NCBI GenBank assembly: GCA_963662175.1
Contig: OY759214.1
Span: forward strand, 992,001-1,056,000
DNA length: 64,000 nt
Direction: 5' to 3'
Source of the DNA: Aradus depressus
Taxonomy: Eukaryota; Arthropoda; Insecta; Hemiptera; Aradidae
Shown here: positions 20,863 through 32,057 of the stretch, piece by piece
Layout of the letters: every line of letters starts with the position of its first letter
Numbering within the stretch: position 1 is the first letter of the stretch
Program-made: the position numbers and the translations under genes
Notes under the pieces: model-generated
Database searches by the model: none
What the model was told of the DNA's origin: nothing
The model's input: only the letters and a program-made list of their open reading frames with translations

Positions 20863-21066
20863 TATAAAATAAAATAAAAAATATCTATATAAAGAATATC
20901 TATGTACAAAATAAGCAACTAAATACAAATATACCAATAATATTGAAATAGTAAAAAAGGACATGCTCTTTAATATAAATAGTGCAAGCAACCAGGATAA
21001 AAGAGACAATTCAAAAATCATATAAAACGAGTTATGACATGAACATGAATAAATAAATAAAATAAA

Positions 21067-21105
<39 letters not shown>

Positions 21106-21178
21106 CCATCTTACAAGTAACAAATTAAATTATATCATTCTTGATTCTCAAGCCAACAGTAAAAAATAAATTGTTAAT
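20863..21178. other. AT-rich spacer with (AT)n run
   Basis: No gene; an AT dinucleotide run lies at about 21068-21102. Confidence 0.5.
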
Positions 21179-21179
21179 T

Positions 21180-21526
21180 TGTTTACATCTAAATCATTTG
21201 AAATATGCTCAATTGGTTGTGAGTCGTGTTGTGGTCTATTGGTGAGATATTTGTGGAGACATGATGGCCTGGGGACAATGGAACAAAAAGTGTATGAGGT
21301 CGTCCTTCTCGTTCAAGGTACAGACCCTGCAGACACTTTCAGGACAAAACTCATACCTAAAACCTCCAAGTAATATCCTAAAATTTGTATTGCTATTGTG
21401 GAGACTAATCTGGGCTAGCAGTCGGAGTTTTTCAATATGGCAGTTTAATGCAAGATTGCTCTTTCTTGTGACCCTAAAGCACTGACTAAAAAAACATATA
21501 TTTATCAACATAATAACCAACGGCAT
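21180..21526 (-). pseudogene. LINE C-terminal zinc-finger fragment
   Basis: Minus-strand ORF with LRLLAQISLHNSNTNFRILL and a CRVCTLNEKDDLIHFLFHCP block: a CX2C...HX4C finger of the type found at the extreme C terminus of LINE pol proteins. Nothing upstream (RT, RNase H) is attached, so it is a 3' fragment of a LINE family different from the two R1-like ones here. Confidence 0.65.
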
Positions 21527-21529
21527 TGG

Positions 21530-22177
21530 ATTCTACGGAAAATTTCCAACCAATTATGTGTTTTGAACATTTTTTTTCGTTAAAAATCACATTTTGTATT
21601 GCAGAAATGAATTTTCTATTTTTTAATTTGGAAAATTAAAAAATTCAGAAGAATTGCTCTGTAAGGCGCAATTGTTTAGATAATGGCTCCAAATTTTCAG
21701 AAACTTTATATTTTCAGACAAGAAAACTGCTTACCAAATTTGAATTAAATCCAAGATGGTGACCCTTAATTCGTCTTACATTTGACGTGGAATTACCCTT
21801 TTGTTTATATGCAATATTTTATTATAAAAGTAGCGCCTATAAAAAAAAAGTACTTATGAATTACAGTATATTATAATTAAATGAAACGGAAATAAGGGTA
21901 TAAAGTATAAATACATAACAAAATACAGTATTAATAAATATTCAAATATATAATGAGTAGGTTCTATTAATTATAAACAATAATATTTATTATGTTTATT
22001 GTTATTTATGACTTATTTATTGGTTTATTTATTTATCGAAAAAAAAAAAAAAAATCTCCCACAAGTATTGCAAAACGAACGAACTTGCTTTAAGGTATTT
22101 CGTTAACAATATCATTAGCTTTTTTTTTTTTTTTCATTTTATTTTTAATAAACTTCTTTGTTTTCCCATGTTTTCAG
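21530..22177. other. Non-coding, AT-rich
   Basis: No ORF or element recognised; homopolymer A and T runs near 22040 and 22122. Confidence 0.4.
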
Positions 22178-22379
22178 TCAGGGCGATCCTTATAAGATGA
22201 ATGATGACATCACACGTTCAAAAGGTTGGAAGCCCATATTTTTGAGTGATTTAACATCGAGGTTGTTAAAACAAAAATATTTAAAAAATAATTATCTATT
22301 GATAGAATATATTAAATATATAAATTACACATTTCTTTCTAAGACAAACACGAACATTTTAGTACAAAGAATTATATAA
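22178..22379 (+). CDS. Possible terminal exon, unrecognised
   Basis: Preceded by a long T-rich tract and catgttttcag, a good splice acceptor. The following frame is open for about 66 residues: QGDPYKMNDDITRSKGWKPI, then FLSDLTSRLLKQKYL, stopping at 22377. The composition is gene-like and not that of any transposon here, but I see no upstream exon. Confidence 0.3.
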
Positions 22380-22551
22380 AGTTAATAATAGACATATGAC
22401 TAATACAAAACTTCAAGGGTCATCATGAGAGTGAAGTCACATCTCTTAATTTATTACAACAAGAATAAAACAAAATTATAATAAATAACATTGAAAAAAA
22501 TAAAGGAAAAAAGAGACTGTGCAAGTTGGGCTGGTTAAGGTCTATAGTAAG

Positions 22552-22742
22552 TGTTATAACCTCAACAATGTTTACCTGTTTACTTCATAAGTTGTTTAGT
22601 AGAGGTTATGGCGTCACATTTCTAACCAGACTATTCTAATGTGTTCATGTTACATTTTCTATCCAGATTATAGTGAAAGATCAAATGCGTGCTTATATTA
22701 TACTTCCCTGTTTTCAAATAGTAGACCTAAATAGACACAATA
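22552..22742 (+). repeat. Gypsy 5' LTR
   Basis: Begins TGTTATAACCTC, ends GACACAATA; identical by eye to 31867-32057. Preceded by the target duplication gtaag. Confidence 0.93.
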
Positions 22743-22744
22743 TT

Positions 22745-22760
22745 TGGCGACGATTAAACA
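22745..22760 (+). promoter_or_regulatory. Gypsy primer binding site
   Basis: TGGCGACGATTAAACA begins two bases after the 5' LTR. A TGGCGAC start resembles the tRNA-Arg-type primer sites of 412/mdg1-like elements; the tRNA was not checked by alignment. Confidence 0.6.
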
Positions 22761-22811
22761 ACATTCCGTAACTGTAAGTGACCAAGTGGATTTATATCGA
22801 AAATAACTACA

Positions 22812-23873
22812 ATGGACGCCGAACAATTCGAAAGGTTGTTAGATCTTTTCAACCGAAGTCAAGCAACCCTGGCAACAACTCTGGTCAGTCAACTTACTGA
22901 AAAATTGTCATTTTCTCGCGTCTATACTGTAAGTGTTGTCATTAATAATAACATTTCTCCGTTTGAAGTTTTCGATTCACAAAAAGGGAGATTCAAAAAC
23001 TACCTGGAGCGCTTCGAAAACTATTTGTTGGTCAAAAATGTCACTGACCCTTCCAAGCAAGCTCAACTTCTCAGTGTTTCGATCGGTTCCACTCATTATA
23101 ACAACTTATCTTCGATGCTGGGTCCCGACAAACCAATCAAAAACCTCTCATACAGGGATCTAACTGAAGCATTTAGCCGAATGCTTGCACCACCCAGAAA
23201 CACAGTTGTATCACAACATTATTTTTTGAGTACCTACCAGAAACCTAACGAAAACATAGCTGAATTTGTTGCGGCGCTACAGCGCGACCTTCCTGAATGT
23301 AAATTTTCTGCAACATGCACTTGTAGCAAAACCGTCTCGGTGGCGGATGTTTTCTTGAGAGCACAGTTTATCAGAGGGCTTAAAGACAACTGGATTAGGG
23401 AACTGTTGTTACAGTCCGATTCAAATACTTTTTCTGATGTATTGACTAAAGCTACGGCTTTGGAAGCTTCTCGACTTGAAACACAGGAACTCGCAAATCA
23501 ACAACCAGCAAATTCTACACAAAGCCAAGAGGTGAACAAAATTTCCAATCGTTCTCGTCGTGATAAGTCTCAGAAACGTTCTAAATCACCATCCACGGCA
23601 AAGGGTTCTTCGAGAAACTGTTCAAAACCTAGAATCGATTATGCAAAACTCGGTATCAGTGTATTTGTTTCAAATGCGGTAGAAATAACCACCGTGCTCC
23701 AGATTGTCGCATCGATAGATCCAAATTACGCTGCTCCGCCTGTGGCAAGAACGGACACGTTATGCGGGTTTGCATAACAACACTCCTGAACGACAAGTAT
23801 CCTCATCAATATTCGAAATCTAACTCTAACGATTCATCCGGGGATAATATTACTAAACACATGCGATCTTTTT
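22812..23873 (+). pseudogene. Gypsy gag with two CCHC zinc knuckles, one frameshift
   Basis: The first frame (22812-23777) starts MDAEQFERLLDLFNRSQATL and holds the gag capsid region (QKGRFKNYLERFENYLLVKN, then EAFSRMLAPPRN). At about 23655 the knuckles move to another frame, where two CX2CX4HX4C motifs follow (CFKCGRNNHRAPDC and CSACGKNGHVMRVC), ending at TAA near 23871. These knuckles bind the RNA genome in family members. The break is a frameshift mutation or a missed frame change; without it gag would run on to the protease. Confidence 0.85.
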
Positions 23874-23914
23874 AAGACAATACTCTTTCATATGGTCTAA
23901 ATCAGGTTACAGAA

Positions 23915-24688
23915 GTGTGCTACAATAATTCAGATAAGAATATTGTGGATATTTTCGACCAGCTGCCTTGTACAAACTCCGTTGCTGACTCTCAGAAGTA
24001 TTTCGTCACTGTATCCGTCAACAACCACCCAGTCCGCATGGAAGTAGACTCGGGGGCGGGTTTTTCTCTGATCCCAGAGGATGAATTCCAGAGTTTGCAG
24101 CTGAACATTTCTCTAACTCCAACCAACATTTATTTTCGAGCATATACCAATGACGTTTTCCAGCCTAAGGGGAAAGTTTCTCTTAGAGTGACCTATAAAG
24201 GGCGTAGTTCTATCGAAGAATTGTATGTAGTTCCTAAGGGTCGTCCAGCCATTTTAGGCCGCATATGGATTAGACATTTGAAGATCAGCCTAGAAGAAAT
24301 TGATAAAGATAGAAAATTCTGTGTAAATCAAACCAAGTCAGTTAAATTCAAAAAGGGCGAAGCCAATACTAACGTAGATTGCCTTTCTAGAGCAGCTGTG
24401 GAACAGAATCATCCTTCAATTGACACGATGCTTAATGAGGAAGTTCAACTTTTGCACATGGATTCAATTTTCGAAATATCTAACGAGTTGCTCACTGCTG
24501 AAGTATTAGCTCAGGAAACTGGAAAAGATGTTGAGTTAAATCGAATCAAACATCAACTCATGAATGAATCCGCCGAATCTCCTTTTACCTTGGATAACGG
24601 TGTTTTGTTCAAAGACAGCCGTGTCGTAATCCCATGTACTCTTCGAGACCTCGTACTTCAGGAGCTCCATTCCACACATGTTGTATAA
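23915..24688 (+). pseudogene. Gypsy protease fused by deletion to RNase H end and integrase start
   Basis: Residues 1-120 contain the retroviral-type aspartic protease: catalytic EVDSGAGFSLIP, and the flap-side ILGRIWIRHLKI. About residue 135 the frame jumps to KKGEANTNVDCLSRAA, the extreme end of RNase H in this family (normally KGxxNxxADxLSR). So the whole reverse transcriptase, about 1.3 kb, has been deleted in frame. The rest is the spacer before integrase and its zinc-binding start (LQELHSTH). The frame ends at 24688. Confidence 0.85.
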
Positions 24689-24942
24689 CCAAAATGAAGC
24701 AACTTGCACGACGGTATGTATATTGGAAGAACATCGACTCTGACATCGAAAAAGTAGTCAAGTCTTGCAAACGCTGCGCGTTGGTGAAGCACAATCCACC
24801 GAAAAACCCTGTACATCCTTGGGAGGAGCCTAAATCAAACTGGGAAAGGATACATATTGATTACGCTGGACCCTATAACAATCACTATTTTCTTGTCTGC
24901 GTGGATGCGAAATCCAAGTGGGTAGACGTTGAAAGGATTTAA
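24634..24942 (+). pseudogene. Gypsy integrase, N-terminal part
   Basis: Completes the HHCC zinc domain in another frame (MKQLARRYVYWKNID, then CKRCALVKH) and enters the catalytic core with WERIHIDYAGPYNNHYFLVC, whose Asp is the first of the D,D,E triad. The core is cut at about 24935 by the insertion. The remaining part resumes at 29425. Confidence 0.88.
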
Positions 24943-26402
24943 GTGACTATAGTTATATTGAAAGGATTAATCTCCACAGAAGGGATATGCCATAATGAAA
25001 GGTGTTTGATAGACTTTATATTATCTATATAAAAAGAAATCATATTTGACTGATTTTAAATTTTGCTGAAGTTAATTTACTAAAGTTTACTAAAAAAAGG
25101 AATTATAAATTGATTAATGGAGTGAGGCTCCCAAGGAAAAAACTATGTCATAAATAACTCTACAAAAGTTTTACAATTACGTTAATTGTACCAATCAAAA
25201 AAATCAAATTATGTTTCCCGAGTAAAAAAAAAATGCATTATTAATTCTTCTGTCCCGATTAATTGGTACATACCTCAAAGGCGTAGTCCGTGGAGCCCCA
25301 TGAGTTTTGAAATTTGAACTTCGCTGAGAGAGATTTGGGGAATTAAAAAGAAATTTAAAACATTCTTACAAATTCACATAATTGAAAAAATTTATTTATA
25401 CTTGTTGACCGGCCATTTTGGAATAAAATTGTATATTAATTTGAGTACTCACATGACGCCATGGATCTAAAGTAAAATTAACATTAATTACATATAAATA
25501 TTAACAAAAATTATGTCCTCCATCTGCTCGCATCTATTCAATGTCACTTCGCACTTTTACTCATTGTCTCAACTTTTATAATAGTTATTACTATGAAAAC
25601 TAGACTCCTCGGAACACAGATTTTGGCCTTCACAAAGACTGGAGGACAACTGACTTTAGCTGTTTTGCACTGCATTATGGGTCGGCAGATTCGGATGTCT
25701 TCTGTTTTCCGCCCATTGTTTTTCTTGAATATTAGACTTTTTTTGCGTTTTCTTCCCTGGTTTCCTTTTCTTCTTTCTTATTAAATGTTGCATGAATTTT
25801 CTGTTACTTTTCTTTTTAAATTTGGCTCCTTTATTTCTTGAAAATAGCATGTAAATCTTGTGATATACACCTTCAGATCATTTATACCGCTTTGGATTGG
25901 ATCCGTCCTCTATAATTGGATCTCTTTTGGAACTTGCTTCCTTTTTAAAATTTTGAGCTGGCTTTTCCATCTGATGTGGGTAGTTTTTCTCTTCTTTTCC
26001 TTTTTCAAATTCTTCTTAATAATTAACTGTCTTTTTCTAAAAATTTCCACAACCTTCTACCGACTCGTTTTTTTAATTATTGACCTTTTCTTATTTCTTG
26101 CTTATAATTTCCTCAAATTTTCTTCATTCCTTCTTCTTTTAGCTGTTTCATTTTGTTCCTGGGTGTTAAAATAGTCCCTTCTGAAAATTTGGTTTCATTT
26201 TAAAGTCGGTGGATCTGGTAATTGATGTACAAAATGTTAGTTGATAACTGTAAGGTTAGGCCTACAGCCATCTTTTCTTCCTTTTATTCCTGTTAAAGGT
26301 ATTCTTACTTTCTTCCTGTTGATTTTCTATTTTATTTTCTTCATCCTTAGGTTTCTTTCTTCTTTATTTTCTTTGTCCTTTTCTAAATTGGTTTAAAAAA
26401 AA

Positions 26403-26457
26403 AATATAACGTTGCTTCTAAATCAGTTGCCTTGGCAACGGGCTTGTTTACATTACA
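26403..26457 (+). repeat. Direct repeat, left copy (see 29371-29424)
   Basis: About 55 bp containing the small palindrome GTTGCC-tt-GGCAAC, preceded by an A run, copied at 29371-29424. It could be the terminal block of the outer insertion, duplicated when a second piece entered. Confidence 0.8.
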
Positions 26458-27948
26458 TTGCCTTCTTCCACTTTTCAGAGCAAAAATTGTGTCTCTGGAA
26501 ACACGGTTTTTGTTCAACAGGTCCCTTCTTCATGAGACTGCTCTTAGTCCTCCTCCATTTGGTCGTTGTGAACCGGCACTTTCAGGTGTCTCTATCACTC
26601 ACAACAACCTCAAAAAATTCATCTCGCACTTGTCACTTCATTTTTTTTTTTTACCAGTTACCGTCATTCAAAAAAAAATTACATTAACAAAAAAAAATTT
26701 CCTTACAACTAATTATACTGTGCTCAGTCCTTTACAATTCGGACGAGCGGTAGACAAATCAAATTGTCTTTTAATTTTCATATATAAAAAAATATTGAAC
26801 ATATGATTAAACTAATGAATTTACTATTTTTAAATAATATTGTAATATATACAAAAAAAAATTATATTTAATCATCATATTGCCGTTTTACTACTCAATA
26901 TTTTTATTACTTTCCATCTTTCTTTCCCATCCTAATCGCAAAATTTAAATTTCTATTCTACTTCAAATCATAAATAAAAAAAATTAATAATTGGGTTGCT
27001 TTTCTAAATTCAGTTCCTCATTCATCATTTTCTAAATATTTCTTCACATATCTTTGGTTCAAATAAAATTTAACTTCCTATGTCAACTTCTCAAGTTACA
27101 AAATTCCCCCCTACAAAGTATAAATATTCCTTATCCCATTATTTCGACGTTACCTAGGCCTTCGCCCCTTCCCTAACTTCTCCTATAGCTCAAAAAAAGA
27201 AAAACTTCAACTTCCTAATCTCAAAAAAATCCCTATTAACTTCTTATATCATCGTAGATTATAATTCTCATATATCGTCGCAGAAAATGTGGATCCTCCC
27301 TTCCTTGGGTAGGCTATCTCACAAAAAAATAAATATCTAGCTATCTATTCTCTAATAGCTCCAACTTCCAAATAACTTCCTCAATATCTAAGTTTTCAGT
27401 AACGTCTGGTAAGTCTCAAAGAAAAAATTATCCCCATGTATTCTAATTATTTTATTATTAATTATATTACATCCCCTTTTCTTAAACAAAACATATCTAG
27501 ATGAAACTATTTATAAAATTCTTAATTCTTCCCGCGAATAATCATCATCTTTTCATTCTCTATCCTTAAAAAAAAAATCGTCGACTCCGTATATATTAAC
27601 TTGCCATCATATCCACCTATCTTTCTTTTCCTACGGTCTTACATTTTTCATTAAATCCTAATTCAATTGTTACATATTTAGTTCAAAACACAAAAAAAAA
27701 TTTTATAATATAATTATTTTAAAGTAAACAAATTCCTACATACTATCGCGATCATCCACTCTTAATCCTTTTATACTAGCATACATTCCTCTAATCCTAA
27801 ATTAACACATCTACACTATATACAAATAAAATCATAAAAAAATGCAAAATAATACAAAATCCCCTCCTGTGTATTGTGTAAGTTGAGTAATGTAAAATGA
27901 TTTCGTTTCTTAATGTTGTGTTGTCCGTACGGTGTAACATAAATGTAT

Positions 27949-29019
27949 AAGGACATCGGCGGCGATTTCGAGAAGTCTGCCCAACGTCGGTGGCCCTAGG
28001 CAGAGCAGGAGAAGACTGCTGGCAGGAGTCAGCACTTCCATCCTTCTGCACGGGGCCCCGACATGGGCAGATGCAACGAGGATTCCCTCATACCTGAGGC
28101 TGATCGCCCCCGCTCACAGGCGAAGCGCACTGAGAGTCGCATGCGCCTACCGAACAGTTTCTGGCGACGCTGCCTATGTAATTGCTGGGCTGCCCCCCAT
28201 TGACCTCTTGGCACGGGAACGTACGCGACACTTCAAAAGGAAACAAGACCAGGTTCAGGTGGAAGAGGTGGTGCAGCGCTTCGACCACAGGGGAAACCGG
28301 GTCTTCTATCAGGACGCGGGGGCCAGCCCTGGTCCAGCAGAGCCAGAGAGGGCCAGGACAATTAGGGAGTGGCAGGAAGAATGGGACAAGTCCACAAAGG
28401 GACGGTGGACCCATCGGCTCATCCCTCGAGTCGAGCCTTGGCTCACCAGAAAGCATGGGGAGGTGAATTACCACCTCACCCAGGTACTCACGGGACACGG
28501 TGGGTTCCGGGGGTACCTCCACAAAATCGGGGCAGCAACAACACCAGACTGCCCCGCGTGCCTTGGTGAGACGGAGTCGGCGGAGCATGTCCTCCTCAAA
28601 TGCCCCAGATTTGAGGAGGGAAGGAAAAATCTGGAGTGCAGCATGGGCGCCCCACTGACTGCTACCAGTTACGTGGACGCTATGCTGCGCTCCCAGGAGT
28701 CGTGGGATGAAGGCTGCGATTTTGCAGCGCTCATCATGGGCGGGTTGGCCCTTCAGGAGAGAGCTGACAAGGAACAGTAGCGGTAATAATACAGAAGAAG
28801 GGGCGTTACCAGCCACCCTTCCTCCCTTCCGCGAAGTAATGACAGACCGTCAGTTCCGCGGAAGGGAATCAGGATCGGCAAGGAGGGGGTTTTAGTGGGT
28901 ATGGTGATGGTGAACCGTCTCGAGTCCCACACTATCCAGGGCTACCTTCCCTGGATGTGCGTCACAGCATTTCCCCCTCCAATGAAAAAAAAAAAAAATA
29001 AAAAAAAAAAAATAAAAAA
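27949..29019 (+). mobile_element. R1-like LINE, 5'-truncated, with 10-bp target duplication
   Basis: A + strand LINE 3' part ending in an A-rich tail (28984-29019). Direct repeats ataaatgtat at 27939-27948 and 29020-29029 mark the target duplication. The frame open from about 27955 to TAG at 28778 gives SLPNVGGPRQSRRRLLAGVS, IAPAHRRSALRVACAYRTVS, LPPIDLLARERTRHF, LTQVLTGHGGFRGYLHKIG and a CCHC finger CPACLGETESAEHVLLKCP, the R1-clade order after the reverse transcriptase. The YVDD catalytic region is not included. The coding part looks undamaged, so the insertion is recent. Confidence 0.88.
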
Positions 29020-29194
29020 ATAAATGTATCAAATAAATCATAAATCCCCGAAATAATGTATGTTTTGTGTGTATTAGCTTTGTCTAAGTGTTCCTGAGAT
29101 TGGCTGGGTGCGGCTCCCACAGGATCAGCTAAAAATCCTTCTCTGGCCCTTAGGCTGGGCAAAGTGCAGACGCCAAATACTGCAAGAGACCAAA

Positions 29195-29282
29195 TTGTCT
29201 CCGCTTGCTTATTGGCAGGGGATCGACTTGTCTCCGCTTGCTTATTGGCAGGGGATCAATTAGTCTCCGCTTGCTTATAAAA
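29195..29282 (+). repeat. 36-bp repeat, about 2.5 copies
   Basis: tctccgcttgcttattggca plus ggggatc..., three starts at 36-bp spacing. Confidence 0.85.
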
Positions 29283-29370
29283 CTACAAAAAAAACTAATC
29301 TACTTCATTTATTCTTCATACATTCTCGATTTAATTACTACATATAATATTAAATTCAAAAAAAAAAAAA

Positions 29371-29424
29371 ATATAACGTTGCTTCTAAATCAGTTGCCTT
29401 GGCAACGGGCTTGTTTACATTACA
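29371..29424 (+). repeat. Direct repeat, right copy, at integrase junction
   Basis: Copy of 26403-26457; the integrase sequence resumes immediately after it. Confidence 0.8.
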
Positions 29425-30012
29425 ACGTGAAGGTCATTTCAACCACACCTACTACCATGAGTACCATCAAACTTCTAAACAACATTTTTTCAACCCATGG
29501 GTATCCGCAGATCATGGTGAGTGATAACGCTTCGATATTCACAAGCGCTGAATTCAAATCCTATTGCACCGAACATGGAATGTTTCAAAAACTAATTGCT
29601 CCCGGACATCCAGCTACCAATGGCTTAGCTGAACGGACAGTTCAGACTCTGAAGCAGCGACTGAAGGCACTCGAGGATGATCCACGTCCAATTCATGTAA
29701 AGGTTCAGGACGTCCTTCTTCGTTATCGCGCAACGCCACTTGCTTGTGGCCAGTATCCAGCTGAGCTCTACCTTCATCGGAAGCTCAGGATCAAGCTAGA
29801 TGCACTCCGACCTTATCATCCAGCTAAAAATCCAGATTCAACATACCAGGTTCTCCGCACTTTTAAAGTGGGGGAGAGGGTCCAAGTAAGGGACTACTCA
29901 CAGAACAATAAGTACACCTGGGTTTTTGGTACCATCATTCAAAAATTAGGGGTACTGCACTACATTGTCAAACTCGACTCTGGCTACACCATCAAACGAC
30001 ATTTGGACCAAA

Positions 30013-30014
<2 letters not shown>
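29425..30014 (+). pseudogene. Gypsy integrase, catalytic core and C-terminal part
   Basis: Continues the integrase core: STIKLLNNIFSTHGYPQIMV, then VSDNASIF with the second catalytic Asp and NGLAERTVQTLKQ with the catalytic Glu. Exactly 35 residues separate them, the D,D-35-E spacing. The C-terminal binding region follows (TFKVGERVQVRDYSQNNKYT, then YIVKLDSGYTIKRHLDQI). It is interrupted at 30015 by the R1-like LINE and continues at 31568-31866 with a basic tail up to the LTR. Confidence 0.9.
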
Positions 30015-30099
<85 letters not shown>

Positions 30100-31553
30100 G
30101 GTGCCCCTGACCCCCTGAGGGGGGGTCGGTCACATCACCCTATTTGTTCGGCGGGGAAATGGGTAACCTTTCTCCGTTTTTATTCACAATTTACTTTTGG
30201 TGCTATGGACGGCTGTGGACCGGCTCGATGGCTACGGTCGGCAGTCGTCCTTGGTTCCTCGCCGCCTCATTGCGCCGAATGAGCTCGAGACTCTTCGGTG
30301 GCTTCTGGTCTGCCTATCTCCCGGAGCCGGGGGCTGCCACCGCAGCGCCTGTCGGCGGTCGGCGGGGCCCCCGGCACCGGGTTAGAAGGCTTTCTTAATT
30401 TTTCGCCAGGAGGAGACGAACCGACCAAAAGCCGGGTAGCCAGTCTCCGTCATCAGTCCCGGCAGATTCAGTCCCAGGTACGATCCTGTCCGGCGAATCA
30501 GCGCCGCCCTTGGCCCGTCGTATAGCGGGCATTCGAGGACTACGTGTTCCGCAGTCTCGACGCCGCCACACGAGCAGGCAGGGCTGTTCTTCCTCTTAAA
30601 GAAGAAGAGCTTGGCGCTGAAGTCACCGTGACCTGATAGCACCTGTGACATCCAGTGGTCTGGTTGTATCCATGGAGAGTCAAGACGCGTCCGGACGCTC
30701 GAGAAATAGGCGAAGGTGGTTCGGCCATCTGTCGATTGCGCCCAACGCCGTTGCCATCTTTCCACAATCCATGCCTGGACAATGCCCCTCAAGCGCTCCG
30801 GTCTCGCCTGTCCTTGCATCCCCTCCTCTAAGGCTTGACGCAAGGCCACGTCCGTGTCTGCTTCCAGTGGTAAGCCGCGTCTACAGAAGTAAGAGGCGAC
30901 AGCTCCATCCAAGACTAGGTCTATGGGAGGAGCCCCCGCCAGCACCTGCAGCGCAGCCGTGGAAACTGTACGGTAGGCCTTGGTAACCCTGAGGAGGGCC
31001 GCTCTTTGAGCTTGTAATAGCAACGTACGCTGCCGTTTGGTGGGGTGATGCCACCATCCGGCAGCGGCGTATCTTGCTACGGCCTCGAAGACCCCGGCGT
31101 AAATAGTTTTACACGCGGAGTACCCGAGGCCCCATGTCGCTCGGGCTAGGTAGCTCAGAGCGCTAAAGGTAGCTGTTGTCTTATCCTTGATGGCAACTGC
31201 GTGGGGCGTGACGTTGAATCCCGGCCCAATCCTCACACCTAGGTACGTGACCACGGCCGGAAACTCAACGCGTCGGCCGTACACTGCAAGAACCAGGGGG
31301 TGGCGGGCGTCAGTTTTTCCTCTCATCAGCATGGCCGCTGTCTTGCTGGGAGAGAGGGTTAACTTGTTCAGTCGGCACCATGTATCCGTAGCGTCAATCG
31401 CGGCTTGGGCTCGGGCAGTCAAAGTAGCTCGACTGTCAGCGTGCACCGTGACCACTAGGTCGTCGACATAGGCTATTGCCTTGAGTCCACGAGTCTCGAG
31501 GTCACGAAGCAGTCCGTCAAAGAGGATGTTCCAGAGTGTTGGTCCGAGGACCG
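30015..31553 (-). mobile_element. R1-like LINE in gypsy integrase, 14-bp target duplication
   Basis: Inserted antisense. The poly(T) tract 30015-30097 (one A at 30051) is its poly(A) tail, and atttggaccaaatc occurs at 30001-30014 and again at 31554-31567, a perfect 14-bp target duplication. The 5' end is truncated inside the reverse transcriptase. Confidence 0.95.
30382..31553 (-). pseudogene. R1-like LINE pol, C-terminal 390 codons
   Basis: Open minus-strand frame starting at the truncated end with SVLGPTLWNILFDGLL (RT motif 4 region), then the catalytic AYVDDLVVTVHAD, a WCRLNKLTLSPSKTAAML motif, the YLGVRIGPGF motif, an ALRVTKAYRTVS/LPIDL-like block, DHWMSQVLSGHGDF and the C-terminal CCHC finger CSCGGVETAEHVVLEC. 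It ends with a stop at 30382; the 3' UTR (30098-30381) follows. The frame has no stops, so the copy is young. It lacks the endonuclease and N-terminal RT motifs, hence dead on arrival. The frame also runs 19 codons into the flanking gypsy DNA, which is accidental. Confidence 0.9.
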
Positions 31554-31567
31554 ATTTGGACCAAATC

Positions 31568-31866
31568 CGCCATATCTTAGTGAAGAAGGTCCATTTTAAT
31601 CTGCAAGCCACAGAACCTCGGCTATGGCAAGTTCCTCCGGCATATCAGGCTACTCCTCAGGAAGAGAAGCCTATCTCGGTTCCAGAAAGAAACACTGCAT
31701 TACCTCAACACCAGCACCGGGAGATCCAGGTCCGAGAGCGCCTATGGTCGAGCCGAGACGTTCTGGACGGACTCGCCGACCTCCAGCCTATCTGGGGGAC
31801 TATCAGCTCAAGTTTTGAACCCCATGAAATTTTTCAATATTCAAGTTCCAAATTAAGGGGGAAGAC
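31568..31866 (+). pseudogene. Gypsy integrase tail, to 3' LTR
   Basis: Resumes after the LINE with RHILVKKVHFNLQATEPRLW and EEKPISVPERN. The minus-strand fragment at 14379-14700 has the same tail (LVKKVHFDPQVE). A polypurine tract candidate (aaattaagggggaagac) lies just before the 3' LTR. Confidence 0.85.
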
Positions 31867-32057
31867 TGTTATAACCTCAACAATGTTTACCTGTTTACTT
31901 CATAAGTTGTTTAGTAGAGGTTATGGCGTCACATTTCTAACCAGACTATTCTAATGTGTTCATGTTACATTTTCTATCCAGATTATAGTGAAAGATCAAA
32001 TGCGTGCTTATATTATACTTCCCTGTTTTCAAATAGTAGACCTAAATAGACACAATA
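31867..32057 (+). repeat. Gypsy 3' LTR
   Basis: Identical to the 5' LTR by eye; followed by the target duplication gtaag at 32058-32062. Confidence 0.93.

Larger units (their letters stand above)
24943..29424. mobile_element. 4.5-kb insertion splitting the integrase
   Basis: Interrupts the integrase between KWVDVE (24935) and VKVISTTPTT (29428). Between about 25700 and 27800 the + strand is strongly T/C-rich and G-poor with no convincing ORF. A block of about 55 bp (atataacgttgcttctaaat, cagttgccttggcaacgggc, ttgtttacattaca) occurs at 26403-26457 and again at 29371-29424 against the right junction. An R1-like LINE sits at 27949-29019 and a 36-bp triplet repeat at 29195-29282. I cannot assign the outer element to a known class. 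Confidence 0.6.
22552..32057 (+). mobile_element. Ty3/gypsy LTR retrotransposon, nested and defective
   Basis: Two 191-bp LTRs that read identically (22552-22742 and 31867-32057) enclose, in order, a primer site, gag with two zinc knuckles, an aspartic protease, and an integrase of D,D-35-E type. The flanks share gtaag (22547-22551 and 32058-32062), a 5-bp target duplication. Reverse transcriptase and nearly all RNase H are deleted (junction around 24310-24350). The element is further split by a 4.5-kb insertion at 24943-29424 and an R1-like LINE at 30015-31553. About 3.5 kb of the 9.5 kb is gypsy sequence. Confidence 0.93.

Noticed and set aside
28088..28816. 242-codon minus ORF
   Set aside because: It is the antisense of the R1-like LINE coding region (CCHC finger frame on +).
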